Part shown: piece by piece, positions 1 through 12,600 of the stretch
Layout of the letters: each line of letters starts with the position of its first letter
Numbering within the stretch: position 1 is the stretch's first letter
Source of the DNA: Macrosoma leucophasiata
Lineage: Eukaryota > Arthropoda > Insecta > Lepidoptera > Hedylidae
NCBI GenBank assembly: GCA_036365455.1
Contig: JAWQUS010000008.1
Coordinates: forward strand, 18,955,501-19,019,500
Direction of reading: 5' to 3'
DNA length: 64,000 nt
Translations under genes and position numbers: made by a program
The notes under the pieces: generated by a model
The model's database searches: none
Told to the model about the DNA's origin: nothing
Seen by the model: the letters and a program-made list of their open reading frames with translations, nothing else

Positions 1-179
1 ATAATTCGAATACTAGATAATAATATATGTTATGCCAAAGATATATTTTCGTTTAGAATATCTTAATATTTTTCGTATCACTTCACTATCACTATCATTA
101 TCACTACATATTATAAAGTAAAGTCCCCCTATTTTCTTTGCCTGAAAAGAGCAGAAAAAAGCCGTTATCACTTACATAC

Positions 180-415
180 CGATGTTGTATCACCTCGCCG
201 TATGGCGTCCTGATATTTCGAACGTGGTGGTGTCAACAACAGTGCCGTGTTGAAATCGCAATGGCCATGTGACTTGTGACCATGAAGTCATGCTTTGAAT
301 GCAGTTACGATTTCACGGTCGGTACGACGCTCATCAGCGCCGACTTGTCAAGTATAGATTCATAACATTCGCGAAGACACCTTTTGAATCGATTTTCAAT
401 ATTCTGCATTACCAG
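180..415 (-). pseudogene. Decayed tandem copy of the Shaker C-terminal exon
   Basis: On the minus strand this stretch repeats landmarks of exon 683-466 in the same order: AGTCGGCGCTGATGAGC (copy) against AGTCGGCGCTGGTGAGC, then a CATGG...GGC-CTGTTGTTGACA block, then CAGGACGCCATACG, which is identical in both. The copy has at least one in-frame stop (TAA after GTGAAATCG) and frame changes, so it cannot replace the parent exon as written. Its last part still ends in phase 0 at a strong donor-like site, TCG|GTATGTAAGT, at 179. It could be a dead exon or a fast-evolving alternative end. The upstream boundary is approximate. Confidence 0.6.
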
Positions 416-465
416 TAACTACAAAGTTACTGGTAGGATACCAGGGCAGTTAAAAACATGTTTAC

Positions 466-683
466 CTGATTCAGTCGTATGGCGTCCTGGTGTTCCAACG
501 CTGCGATGTCATCAACAGCGCCAGCCTCCATGGTCGCTTGCTGTTCCAGTAGTAGTCTTTCCTCCTCGCGCAGCCGCCGCAAGTTCGATTCCAATTGCTC
601 ATCGCTCACCAGCGCCGACTCATCTAGTTCCATCATGTCTGACGAAGAGTCTTCGCTCATAGACGACTTCTTCTGTATTGGCC
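466..683 (-). CDS. Sh: Shaker exon: cytoplasmic C-terminal segment
   Basis: The exon holds two bases plus 72 codons, including [18 protein letters not shown], which parallels the KKSSLSESSSDMMDLDD stretch of Drosophila Shaker. It then has a charged, coiled-coil-like segment rich in E, L and R ([20 protein letters not shown]). Only the acceptor CAGTTTCAG|GG at 684 keeps phase with the S6 exon donor. The nearer AATACAG does not. The exon ends LNQ at CAG|GTAAAC, so the protein continues on an exon outside or at the very edge of the window. If the donor is ignored, the frame runs 13 more codons to a stop at 427-429. Confidence 0.88.
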
Positions 684-3600
684 CTGAAACTGTGCAAATA
701 CGTCAACAATACTGACTAGGTAAAGTAACTAGGTGACAATGATGGCGTTTAGACTGAGCATAAAATCCGTAAATATTAAACAATGACCGTACTTGGCTGA
801 TTATCTGAATTGATGCTAGCGAATATATAAGATGGTACTGTATTAGTGATTTAGATTAATTGTTTAAGCATGTCAATTGTTTTTTATTTGAAACTATTGT
901 CGATCAAAGGCGACGATTAAAATGTAATGCAATAATTTATGATTAGATTCGAGTAATCATGTGTATTTTATAAATATTTTTATATCATTATTTTTCTTTT
1001 AATTTTTTGTAAAGGTGCCACAATTCTATTTTAATAAACGAAATACGTGATATCGTGTGGTGAGGTAGTAGGTACGCATAACAAATTTAAAAATAGTATC
1101 AAATATCAGAGGCAGTCGAGAATCTCAGTAAATGTCAGCTCGCTGTATGCGCCCCATCGATATTGTAAATTGAACGTCGTCGTATTTATGGCAACGATAC
1201 ATTTGATTCCGACTGAGACGCAGCTTGTATAAATCGTTAGGAAACCCAATATTATGTCGTATAGATAATCTCATATGAAATTTGAAGATCGTTTATATTA
1301 CTCTTAATATTTTATTACACTCTTTTTTCAGATGGACCGAGTATCAGTAGAATCGGCGAATTAGACCAATATAATAAGAGTCTAAATAGAACATAAATAA
1401 ATGCAATGAACCCAAAACCAAAACGCATGATTAGAAAATGTTAATTATCTGGTTAAATTCAATTGAGCGTGTCGAGTAAAATCCAGTGTTTATCATTTAA
1501 TTTATTAAATTCATAAATCATGAAATATTAAGATAATCGTTGATTATTTTGGCGTAGTTTGAGGTTATATTTAAAAATGGTTCGAATATTTCGCAAATGT
1601 CATTAGTTTTGGTCCGATCAGACTAAGTACCCGAAGTAGCAACGTACAGATTAACAACGTCGTGTTAGTGGCTCGTGGGGGCGGGCACACTACATATTAT
1701 TATGGATGAGATGCAGCTTGGGGCTTGTTATCTGTAATGCGCGTAAGGTAACGTTATCTGTATCATTTGTTAGTAAAGTCAGCTACAAAGTAATGTCGTG
1801 ACTTTTCACTTGCTATTGTTGTAAGTTGCAATTTTATATAAATTATAACAGCAAACCTTTTTACACATTAATTTTTAAACTTATTTCAACTGGTCTCATT
1901 TTTAATATAACGTAGGTTATCGTAAATTCTGGATATGTGATATTGAGGTTCAGAATTGAGTCTTCTTATTTATTCCGACAAAAAAAAAACGATTGAAATT
2001 ATTTTTTGAGTATTTTTCCATGATTCTACGCATATTACTCTATCTTTTGATATAGTGTACAAGGTGTGGGCCCAACGTGGAACTTGTCCTTTATATTATT
2101 TTATTCGTTGTACTATTCATTTTTCGCAAGAACACATGTGAGTGAACTTTAGAAATTAAAGAAATTTTATTCGTGTTGATGTAACAATCTAGGAATTCTG
2201 GATATTATTATTATTATTATATTCGTAAAAAATACCATTTGGTAAAGACAAGAAAATGTTTCATCGATCAGTGTGTGTTAAATAAAACAAAATGAAGCAA
2301 AATACTTACTATGAGTTTCATATCAGGTAGGTATTATTTTGACTACAGCAAATAAAAATTGACTTCATCTGTGCAAAACATACACCAACATAGATCAGTA
2401 AACAACGAAAGTGCTTAAAATATATATCAATAAAAATATAAAGCACGATAAAATAACCTATGATATACTACAAAATCGCACCAAAATAAATCTATAAGTT
2501 TTTGAGTTTGAGTTTGTCAGTTCAGTTCATGGAATAAATAAGTGTTTAGTCTATGTAACAATATAAAACAATAATTACATTTAACGTACGGACGTATTGT
2601 CTAATATAAAAAGTGTTTATTTTTTCAATGCTTGTTTATTCAATGCGCACCGTTACCGCTCATAAATATTTTACAAAATAATTGTTCTCGATAGTTACTA
2701 GAATATAAATAAAGATTCGTAGGTCGTTCGTTCCTATTCATATACACCTGCTGGTGTATATGAATAGGAATAGCTTGCATGAAACACTAATAAATATATT
2801 CGGATGCAATAATAACAAAAAATAAAGAAACAAAAAGTTACATTAAGCTTGCACATATATATATGTATAATATATCACCCATGATTTGTTTTTATCGCAG
2901 AACTAAAATATTCGTCCAATATTTATAGAGTACAATAAAATAACATGATGTAAAAATATATAAAATTCAGCTTTTAGTTTTTTTTTTTTTACTTTTCAAT
3001 ACATCAGTTTGTATGGGCAACAAACAGGCTTTATTAATAATAAATGTATATTATTATACTCTAGGTATATAAAAATCAATTGCTGTTCGTTAGTCTCGCT
3101 AAAATTCGGCTGGGCCGATTTGGCTGATTTTGAATTATTTTTGGATGAGTATGTAAATATGATAAAAACATTAAAAATTTAGTAAAAGCAACAGTTTCAC
3201 GTAACGTTAACGTTTGGTTGTGTGTACGCCTGGATGTGTGTAACTTTTCACTACGTAATTACTTTAAAAATATACTCCGTAGTAAAGACTCGTATAGCAA
3301 TTGAATTGATTGTTGTCTCCCCCGACACTGTAGCTTGATCGCTAAAAGATCGAACGCTCTTCCAAGCCCATGTTATTTAAATTCTATAAAACCTATTGGC
3401 TGAAGAAAGTATTTGACAACTTTTTCATGAAAATCAACACAATAATAGTTCAAAAGTAATTTTCACTGTAAATCACAGACATAATATTTATACGGTAAGA
3501 ATGGATCGCCGAAGTAATAGAGCTTCCAATTGATATTATTCTTATTCCAAATCATACTTATTGTTTGCAATATAAGTGTATCGATATTATAACTAAAAAA

Positions 3601-6600
3601 TATTTCATTTGCATCTGAAGAACAGTTATCATCCTGCCACAGTTTTTTTTTATTAATATGGCCGGGTTATGCAGTATCCAGCATTGCAATGGAATGAAAA
3701 AATAATTATTATTTTACATGACTTCATTTTATTATGACGGCCACGCAGGACATTGCAATTTTACAAAAAGCTTAATCAAACTTTCATTTCTTTCAATCCG
3801 ATACTTGAAAGATAATTCTTGTAGGCAATAAATATGCCGTACCTTATATGTTTTTAATGTAATCGTGAATGATTAAACTCGACCCCATGACGGGTATTCA
3901 TACTGAACTCTATACTCTCTATTATGCGCGATGTGGTCGAAATTCTCTTTTGTGGTGAGCTTTATTTTGAATACAGGGATATGAAATATTAACTTCATTG
4001 TTTGAATACTTTTAATTTAACTGAATATAAAAATTATAAGCTGAAGACTCAATGTCAAATTAACATAAAATTATATGCACATCGAGCCTATGAAAGAGAT
4101 AACGCTCTATAGACCCGAAATAAGCCGAAGTCTCCTTCCTGAACTCGTTGTGCATTTTTTTCTAGTTGGATACTGCAGACTATCTGTAATATGGTAGGTA
4201 AAATTATTACAAATAAATTATGTGTTGTTGGAAGTGTCTTTTAATAGTATCTTTTTCTAATGAGTTAGTTAGTACGTCATACATAATTATTGATGATAAA
4301 CGTAATAACAAATAATAACAATATTTTATAAACTAAATTCATATTTTCGCATGTGTCGCTAACAATTGAACTCTTCTTTTTTTTTCAAGCGTGATATAAA
4401 ATAGTTATTAAAAGTCTAATTTAGAATAAAATAGTATAAACTAAGAAATTGAAAACAAATACGTTGAATAAAATAAAATAAACACATGCATGAATTACGA
4501 CAAGGATAAACAAGAGTTCTAATATCGTCAAATTAAAAACTGCAACAAAACAAAGAAAATTAAAAGAAAACTAAAGAATGTGATGCAGTATATGATTACG
4601 ATCAGAGTTCCAACATTCGAATAAAATGTCCCAAACTTATCTACTATGTAAATAAATAACAATTTTATTACGGTATTTTTACATCACTTAAAACTAATAT
4701 TTACATTAACACTGCACTATTCCTGCACTCCCTTACGTTAATATCACAAGAATCGTCCTTTTCGATTGTAAATAATCCGTGTTCAACATATATTTATAAA
4801 CACTATATTTTAATAGTCATTGATCACTGCAGACTTCGTCTTTCTCATCATCCTTCCCACCTGAAATTGCCGAAAATCAACATAAAAGAAATAAAATAAA
4901 TATAAGAAGCTGTACATGCAAAATTGGTCGTCATGCAGAATTGTCCTGTGATCGATCTCAGTAACCTTCGTAACTGAACTTTTTGGAGGTTTCAAAATGT
5001 ACGTAATCATAATATGTATTAATATATTTTCCCGTACTAAAATTATTTTGCCTTTGATAATAAAATAGTCATTTTTGAATTGATGAATATTTCTTAAATT
5101 ATTTCATTGTATAAAAACAATTAGTCTTTTTTTAAGTTAACTTATTTCGATAATATGCTGTTGAAATCGTTTTGTCGAAAACAACTAACCCCCTTATTCA
5201 TAAACGTATTTTAGCTAAAGTGTTGCTAATCTCTCCTTTGTCCTTTTCTATCCTGCACATTTGACAATGCAACTGACAAAGACAAAGCATTCTATAACTA
5301 AAACGTATCTAATGTACGTTTATGAATAAGGGGGTAAGTATGTACTGAAATTTCACCTTGTCTACAAAACATGACGGAGGCGCACCATATGCTAAGTGTG
5401 TGTATACGTGTGATAAGCATGAAATATTGCAACTACAATAAATATGTGACGATAATTTATAAAAACAAAGTGGTATATCTTTAATCGAGACAGGTTATTG
5501 AAATCGATCGATAACAATTGGGAATGCTGAGGGCACGTGCAATTTTAAATAATTGAATGCACCCTCAGTTTACTTATATTCACTTGGGACGCTTGGCAGC
5601 ATCTACCTATATCTATGAAATATGCAAGATATAAAAATCAATAACAAAGTCATTGTGAACAAAATAAATTAAGGTGTAAAAATATGTTGTAACATAAAAG
5701 TCATGTGTTAGGTTTGTCTTTTCGAATCATCCGGTCGCGAAGGAGTAATTTCTCCTCGAATTAAAGATTATACAGAGAATGATTTAAAGCAATGATGATG
5801 ATAATATGTGTATTAAACATACTTAGGTAAGGCTCCCCCATAGTGCCCGGCAGGTAGGGGCAGCTGGTGACATGATTGAAGTTCTGCGACTGCATCTCTT
5901 CTTGGTCAGTCTCACGATGATAGAAGTAGTTGAAGTTGGAGACAATGACAGGCACCGGCAGTGCGATGGTAAGCACACCAGCAATCGCGCATAGCGATCC
6001 CACAATTTTCCCCCACACACCGACAGGCCTATTGTAATAAAATTATGTATAAGATCACAGTTTATTCGACTTAAAGAATTCTTCTAAAAACAAAATCTTG
6101 ATCTACATGATAGACAAATAATGTGTGAAAATAAAATAATTTTGGTTTTGTTAGTACAATAAAAAAATATTAACCCAATGAAAATGGAGACATGCGACAT
6201 CATTAAATACGTACGTACCCGTTTGCCTTTCTATATAAAAAAAAAGTGTTCGACAACAAAACTTAAAAGATCCTGTCTCGAAAATAATCGATGAATTACA
6301 AAGTTAATTTATTTGGGACCATTCGCAATGCTTTCTTTATGACGCAAGCAATACAATTTCATCCATCACCACACATTCTCGCCAGCATGTTACAATAATA
6401 TTGTAACAAGTAATTTTATCGCAAAGCATTTAATTTATCGCCAGCGTGTCCAAAATAATTAAGACTCTCGTCACAAATAAACTAATACACATAATCTCAT
6501 AAAAATCAATTATGAGAACTATCTGATTAATATATTCACGCACGAGGAGTCTTGACTGAATTTTGAACTGGAAGATTAAAGTGGGTAGACAAAATCTGAA

Positions 6601-9600
6601 AAATAAGAACTAAACAGCTACCGTACAACAGGTTGTAAAAGAAAAAAATGAAACCTTGCAATAACATGCACTTTTAGCACTGTACGACTAACATATATAG
6701 GGTACTCTTATATCCTCTATCGAAAATGGTGTGAAAGCGAATGATGGGTATGCAACAGTAAAAAATAAGCAATGATAATTCTGAACAACAATTTTACATA
6801 GTAGCACATGTGTGTAAAATTTATCGATGTCGAAGACCAACTTATAGGAAAAATGGATTGTAGAACATTCCAGATTCAGTTGATAGACAGAAAACACAAA
6901 ATGACAAAATTGATTTCTCTTTAACCGTGGCTAATTATGATTATGAGTGAATAAGCAAAATAATTCCAATGGGCCTACATGAAGAACACGTAGACGTAAT
7001 GATGCTTACATGAGAGCACAAATATAATGAGTACCATTTTCGATGAGCTATTACATGTCAACATCATTATAACAGTCACAACAACAATAAACAAGGTAAC
7101 TGAAAACATTTATTTGTAGCGTAAGCGTAACAGAGGAGCATACATCCAATAGAGGTATGGACTTCAAGACATTGACCGGATAACTTCAACTCTAATAAGG
7201 TACTAAAGATCCCTTTATTATATCATTGATATAAAAAATGAAATCAGAGTTGAAGTGTATCACAAACAAGCTTCTTGATAAGTAATACGCTTTGGAAAGG
7301 GCGATTGTCACACCGACGACATCATGTGGTACACGGTGAACTATAAACGACTCGTAAATAACTACACTTATTCTTAACCAAATAATTCTTATATCGGAAA
7401 GTCTACTAGTATGCTTCCATGTAAAATTGTAACAGTTCAGGAAGAAATGATCAAAAATAGAGTTAAAAATAATAAGACAATACCGACGTCCTCGATCGTG
7501 CAAAACTCGCAAAGAGTGAATAAAAAAGTGAAGTGATCCGTTTAGTTCTAAGCCAATCGACGATAAAAATCAAACTGAAAGCGTAGTTACATGATGTGGC
7601 GAAAGTAAATCAATCACAACCGTGTTAAGAATGTCGATGTAAGGTTGTAGGATAAAATGAAATGACGAGAAGGCATAAATGAAATTTAGGGTGAAGTCGC
7701 TGTTTCATACGTCATGTCTCCGTATCCTACGGTCGTCATTGTCACGACCGCCCACCAAAACGCATCAGGTATGGATTTGAAGAAGCTGTTCTCACTTCCG
7801 GCTTCCGCGAAGTACACCGCAGATGAAAACAGCACCACACCTTTAAGAACAAGCATACACCAACGGAGGATACAGTGGGGGATACGATGCCAGGGAGCGA
7901 GTGCGAGCGGGCGCGGGACTGGTCGCGCGTCACGGGTTACCTCATGTCTCCATAGCCGACGGTAGTCATCGTTATTACAGCCCACCAAAACGCATCGGGT
8001 ATGGAAGAAAAATCTGTATCGGGGCGGTCTTTATCGGCAAAGAATACGGCACTGGAGAACACGACTACCCCTGCGAACACAAAATATGTTGTGCACGCGA
8101 CCACGGAAGGCCCGCGAACGGCTCAGGTCGCCCCCATCACGCCGCCGGCCGGACTCGGGCTCCACCATTTCTTGCCAACCTCTCCAACAGCTCACCATTA
8201 AACACCTCAAGATATGATAATATATTCTTCATGATTTGGAGTTGTGTAATGGATTAGCTAATTTATTTCTATTATTTTTTTGTGAGACAATATTAGGACA
8301 AAATTAGGTGTCATCAAACTGTATTACACTATTGTATAATAATTTTTGGTTGGGGGTTAGTCTTACACGACAGTGGGGCTTTCAAAATCATTTTAACAAA
8401 TTAATCATCGTCATTCATGATGATGATTTTTTGTGATAAGTATTAATAAAAAATTATATAAAAGAAGTAGGTGTCATCAAACCGTATTACACTATTGTAT
8501 AATACTTCTTGGTTGGGTATATGGTCTCTTTTACATGCTATCTTTTACACGATAGTAGCGCTTTCAAAGTCATTTATAAACAGAGATTTCTAGAACAGAT
8601 GATAAGCATATTAATCATAGACAATAAGCATGATTTTGGCAGACACTTACCGATAAACAGGAAAAATATCAAAAGCCCGAGCTCGCGCATAGATGCCTTC
8701 AATGTTCGGCCAAGGATCTGCAGACCTTTGGAGTGTCGAGACAGTTTGAAGATTCGGAAGACTCGCACAAGACGAATCACACGAAGTATGGCGAGACTCA
8801 TAGCTTGATTGGTCGATTTGTCTTGTGGTGAGACCGGTGCTCGCGGAAGGTTAAGTGTGTCTTCCTCTTCGGCGACCACAGTAGCCAGGGTGATGAAGTA
8901 TGGTATGATCGCTATTATGTCTATTATATTCATCACGTCCCTAAAGAAGTTGAATTTATTGGGACAGGCCAAAAATCGCACTATCAACTCGAATGTAAAC
9001 CAGATAATGCACAATGTCTCGATCAAGAAGAACGGGTCGGTGATGTCGGGAACCTCGTCCTCTTCAATCTTGGTGCCGTTTGTGGTGGTGTTGAACACCT
9101 TATAGTGTTTGAATTCCGGAAGGGTTTCCAGGCAGAAGATGACGATTGATAGGAGGATGACGAAGACGGAGATGATAGCAACGACGCGAGCCGCTTGAGA
9201 GCTCTCGGGGTATTCGAACAGCAGCCAGATTTTACGCTGACGCTCGTTAGATGGCAGGGGCTTCTCTTCCTCCTTTATGAATCCCTCATCCTCACTGTAA
9301 ACATTTCAATTATTTAACATTTATATCGTCTTCATTTGAATTAATACGTTTACTCTTAAACACTTCGTTTTGACAAACAATTATATTCGGTTCAAGTTAA
9401 ATATAAATTTGGCAATGATTTGATTATTTGCTGAAAACATTTAGATTGAAATACTTTAAAAAGTTATTCATCCTATTTTATGAATTAGGAAACACTCATG
9501 ATGATACAAATAATGTGTTTGAAGTCATGTCTTGCAACAGTTTGGACACTTGACATGATGATTTGCATACGAATCCTTGAAGCAAATAAAATTAAATATA

Positions 9601-12600
9601 AAATAGACTCATACCTACCAGGGACTTGGGATAATCATACCATCGGAACGATTATAATAAATCGTCCCTTTAGGTATAAGAAGAAGCACATTTTTCGTAA
9701 AAAATAATAAATTATTTTACAAAAAAGAAATTCTTAGACGTGAGTGACTAGAAAACTCTTGATTGCAATGCTGAGGTGGACACTGGAGCTCTCTGAATGT
9801 CTTTCTAAACACGCACGATTTTTATAAAATTTCTTGCTGTCTGCAAACCCCAAGGAAGGCCAAAGTTTCATTTTATATTCATTATGTACAGTGTACGTAC
9901 CGGAATTTGTTGGTGGCTTGTTCGCCTAGTTCGTAGAACTTAATTTCCTCCGAGAAGACGTCTAAAGGGACGTTGACGGGGCGGCGGAGACGTCCGCCGC
10001 TTTGGTAATAATAAAGTATGGCGTCGAATGACGGCCGATTCCTGTCGAAAAAGTACTCGTTCCTGTAACAATATGCAAATGTGTATTGACCACAACGAGG
10101 CGTACTGAACCGCAAATGCTTAGCGACGTTCTTAATACGGGTCGTCATAAAAAATATAAAAATACCTATTAAAGTGCGGATTCCTAAATTGAATCACAAA
10201 GGTCCGTTCATCCTTCCAAGGTCACGGCTCCTAATATAAGTTTCGTGTGAATATTACGATGTCTCTTAAAAAATGGTAGAATGGTCACTAACCTACTTAT
10301 ATCAACCCGCAGTCTGTACCTAAGGTTATGTTATTATAACTTAAAAACTGAACTATAAAAATAAGATCTGTTTGTGAGTTACGGGCTTATGACTTAACTC
10401 CAATAACCGGCGACTAATCCGCGGACACGACCCTCTATCGAAATAAAAAAAATGTTATCGACATTGATTGCTGTCAATTTTTCATGTAATCATATGTTTC
10501 ATTTGTACTGCGTTTATAGTCGTAACACACGTCCGGATTTGATACGGAGCGGACAGCGGATTCAGTAAGCTCCGAACCAAATCTTTCTTATTTCTTTCTT
10601 TCTATTAGACTGTCGAGAAATTACAAGGATCATCATATTGAAATGTAATGTAAAGTCGACTCACCTGAGGGGATCGAAGTACCTTATCCTCCTGGAAGGA
10701 TCGCCTAGTAATGTTTCTGGGAATTGGTTGAGGGTTCGAAGTTGTGTTTCGAATTTGAGGCCGCTTATCTGATGGCAAAACACAAAACTATAAGTTATTA
10801 ACCATTTGAATGATAAAATAAAAACGGATACCTAACATTTACATCGAATATTTAATTTAATATTGTAAATAATTTTTTATAGACTAAATGCAGCGAAGTT
10901 GGTATGTTTTAAGGATAAGCAGTAGGTATTCGTCGCCTACATAAGCCAAGCTACCTCCAATTTGAGAAAATATATATCCGGGAACCTGGCAGACCTGGCA
11001 GAGTCGTCCTAATCAATCGTGGCGCCATCTGTTGGTTCTAAACGTGAACAGACACATTCAGTGAATCTAAAGCATTTTTGAACCCATAGAACAACACGGG
11101 CCACCGGCCGCGGCGGATTACCTAGATGTTTAAATGTGTGCGTGAAATTGTTTAAGTACATATTTTGTTAAAGTCAAAGTTGAGTTTCGTAGTAATAGAC
11201 GATTTTTGTAGTGTGTGTGTGTATCACACGTAGTTTGGCATCGGTAATAAACGCTGTGGCTACTCCCCTTCGGTCCGCAGCGGTGGCCCGTGTTGCTCTA
11301 TGTCTGAACCTTTAAAGGTCACAATTAAAGGTTTAGAAATAATTACTTGTGTAGTGAAGTGAAGTGTTTCTTATCTATATAACACCAAATATCACACGTG
11401 TTTGTGTGTTTGTAGTACCTAACTCACCAACAAACACAAATATACTGTAGAAAAAACTTTGTAGACAACTTAGTATTTTAAAGTTCACAGAGAAATAAAA
11501 ATACGAGGTATCGTAGTAAAGTTTGAACGAACAAAATAAGATTAAAAGAACATTTCATGTTCATTCATGTAGCATTTGACCGAAGTCGAAGTTGCTCTGC
11601 AGTTCTTTCATCTATACAAATAAATAAAATTGGAGTGTCTGTTTGTAATATATAAATAACCGTTTTTTACTAAATGCAAATGTATGTCTACACGGTACAT
11701 ATACCAAAACAACATTTTTTACAATTTTTGTCTGTCTGTCTGTTTGTTCCCGCTAATCTCGGGAACGGTTGGACCGATTTTGACGAGACTTTCACTGACA
11801 GATAGCTTAAGTAATAAGGAGTAACTTAGGTCATTTTGATACTAGCTTCGCCCACGACTTCGTCGTGATACTAGGTAGATACCGAACAATCATAAATTAT
11901 CACACAGGTAGTTTTATATAAAACTTAAACAGCTAGGAAACTGAAATATTCTCGAATAAGCTGCACAAAGACGACCTGCGAGTTATTTGAATTGCTTCTA
12001 CTTTAATATTAAATCACATGTTTAGTTATACCTACTGGTTGGAATTTTAGAGAAGACGATCTTTTTACGCTTACAAACGAAATAGGTATGAACTGAAGTA
12101 TTAACGATACTAATAATATTTAATAATGGCCATTATATAATGGCCTTGATACGTCCCACTACCACGCTGCTCCAGTGCGGGTTGGGTGAGATAACGGTTA
12201 GTGGCCAACCCGTTGTCGGATGTTTTCAAACCGCTTATAAGGCATCCGACAAAGTTTAACGACTGCTATCTACCCCTCCAAAGCACGGAAACGCGAATTT
12301 TAATTTTCCACTAGCGGTCACCCATCACACGTCCGACCGCGCCCGTATCGCTTAACCGAGTAGATCGCTTCCGATGTACACTGGCCGCGGGGCCATGTGC
12401 GCTATTATTATTTACGATATTAATATTCATTTATTGCCATCTTATGTCATAGCATAAGTACACATATTCATAACCAGACTAGAAAGTAAGGGCATTGCTT
12501 TTAAATATTAACAATTCATACATAGAACAGAATCATGGTATTTAAGTTGTCGATCTGTATTAAAATTTAAATAATTAATAATTCGTATACTATATAATTA

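Larger units (their letters stand above)
684..5822 (-). other. Shaker intron between S6 and C-terminal exons (5.1 kb)
   Basis: AT-rich sequence with no exon that I can recognise. It contains the 2731-2770 hairpin, a fragment of the GGACCGATTT-type repeat near 3075-3250, a repeat block at 4080-4200 (bases CACATCGAG...GATAACGCTCTA) that recurs near 42240-42490, and a foldback MITE at 5189-5334. Bases 2040-2170 share a block with 41905-41965. The rest appears single-copy within this window. Confidence 0.7.

Noticed and set aside
673..679. Acceptor AATACAG directly before the KKSS codons of the Shaker C-terminal exon
   Set aside because: It would give a phase-0 start that does not match the single leftover base of the S6 exon donor. 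The acceptor ending at 684 restores the frame exactly.
7741..8257. Plus-strand open frames over the pore exons
   Set aside because: They are antisense shadows of the strongly conserved Shaker exons.
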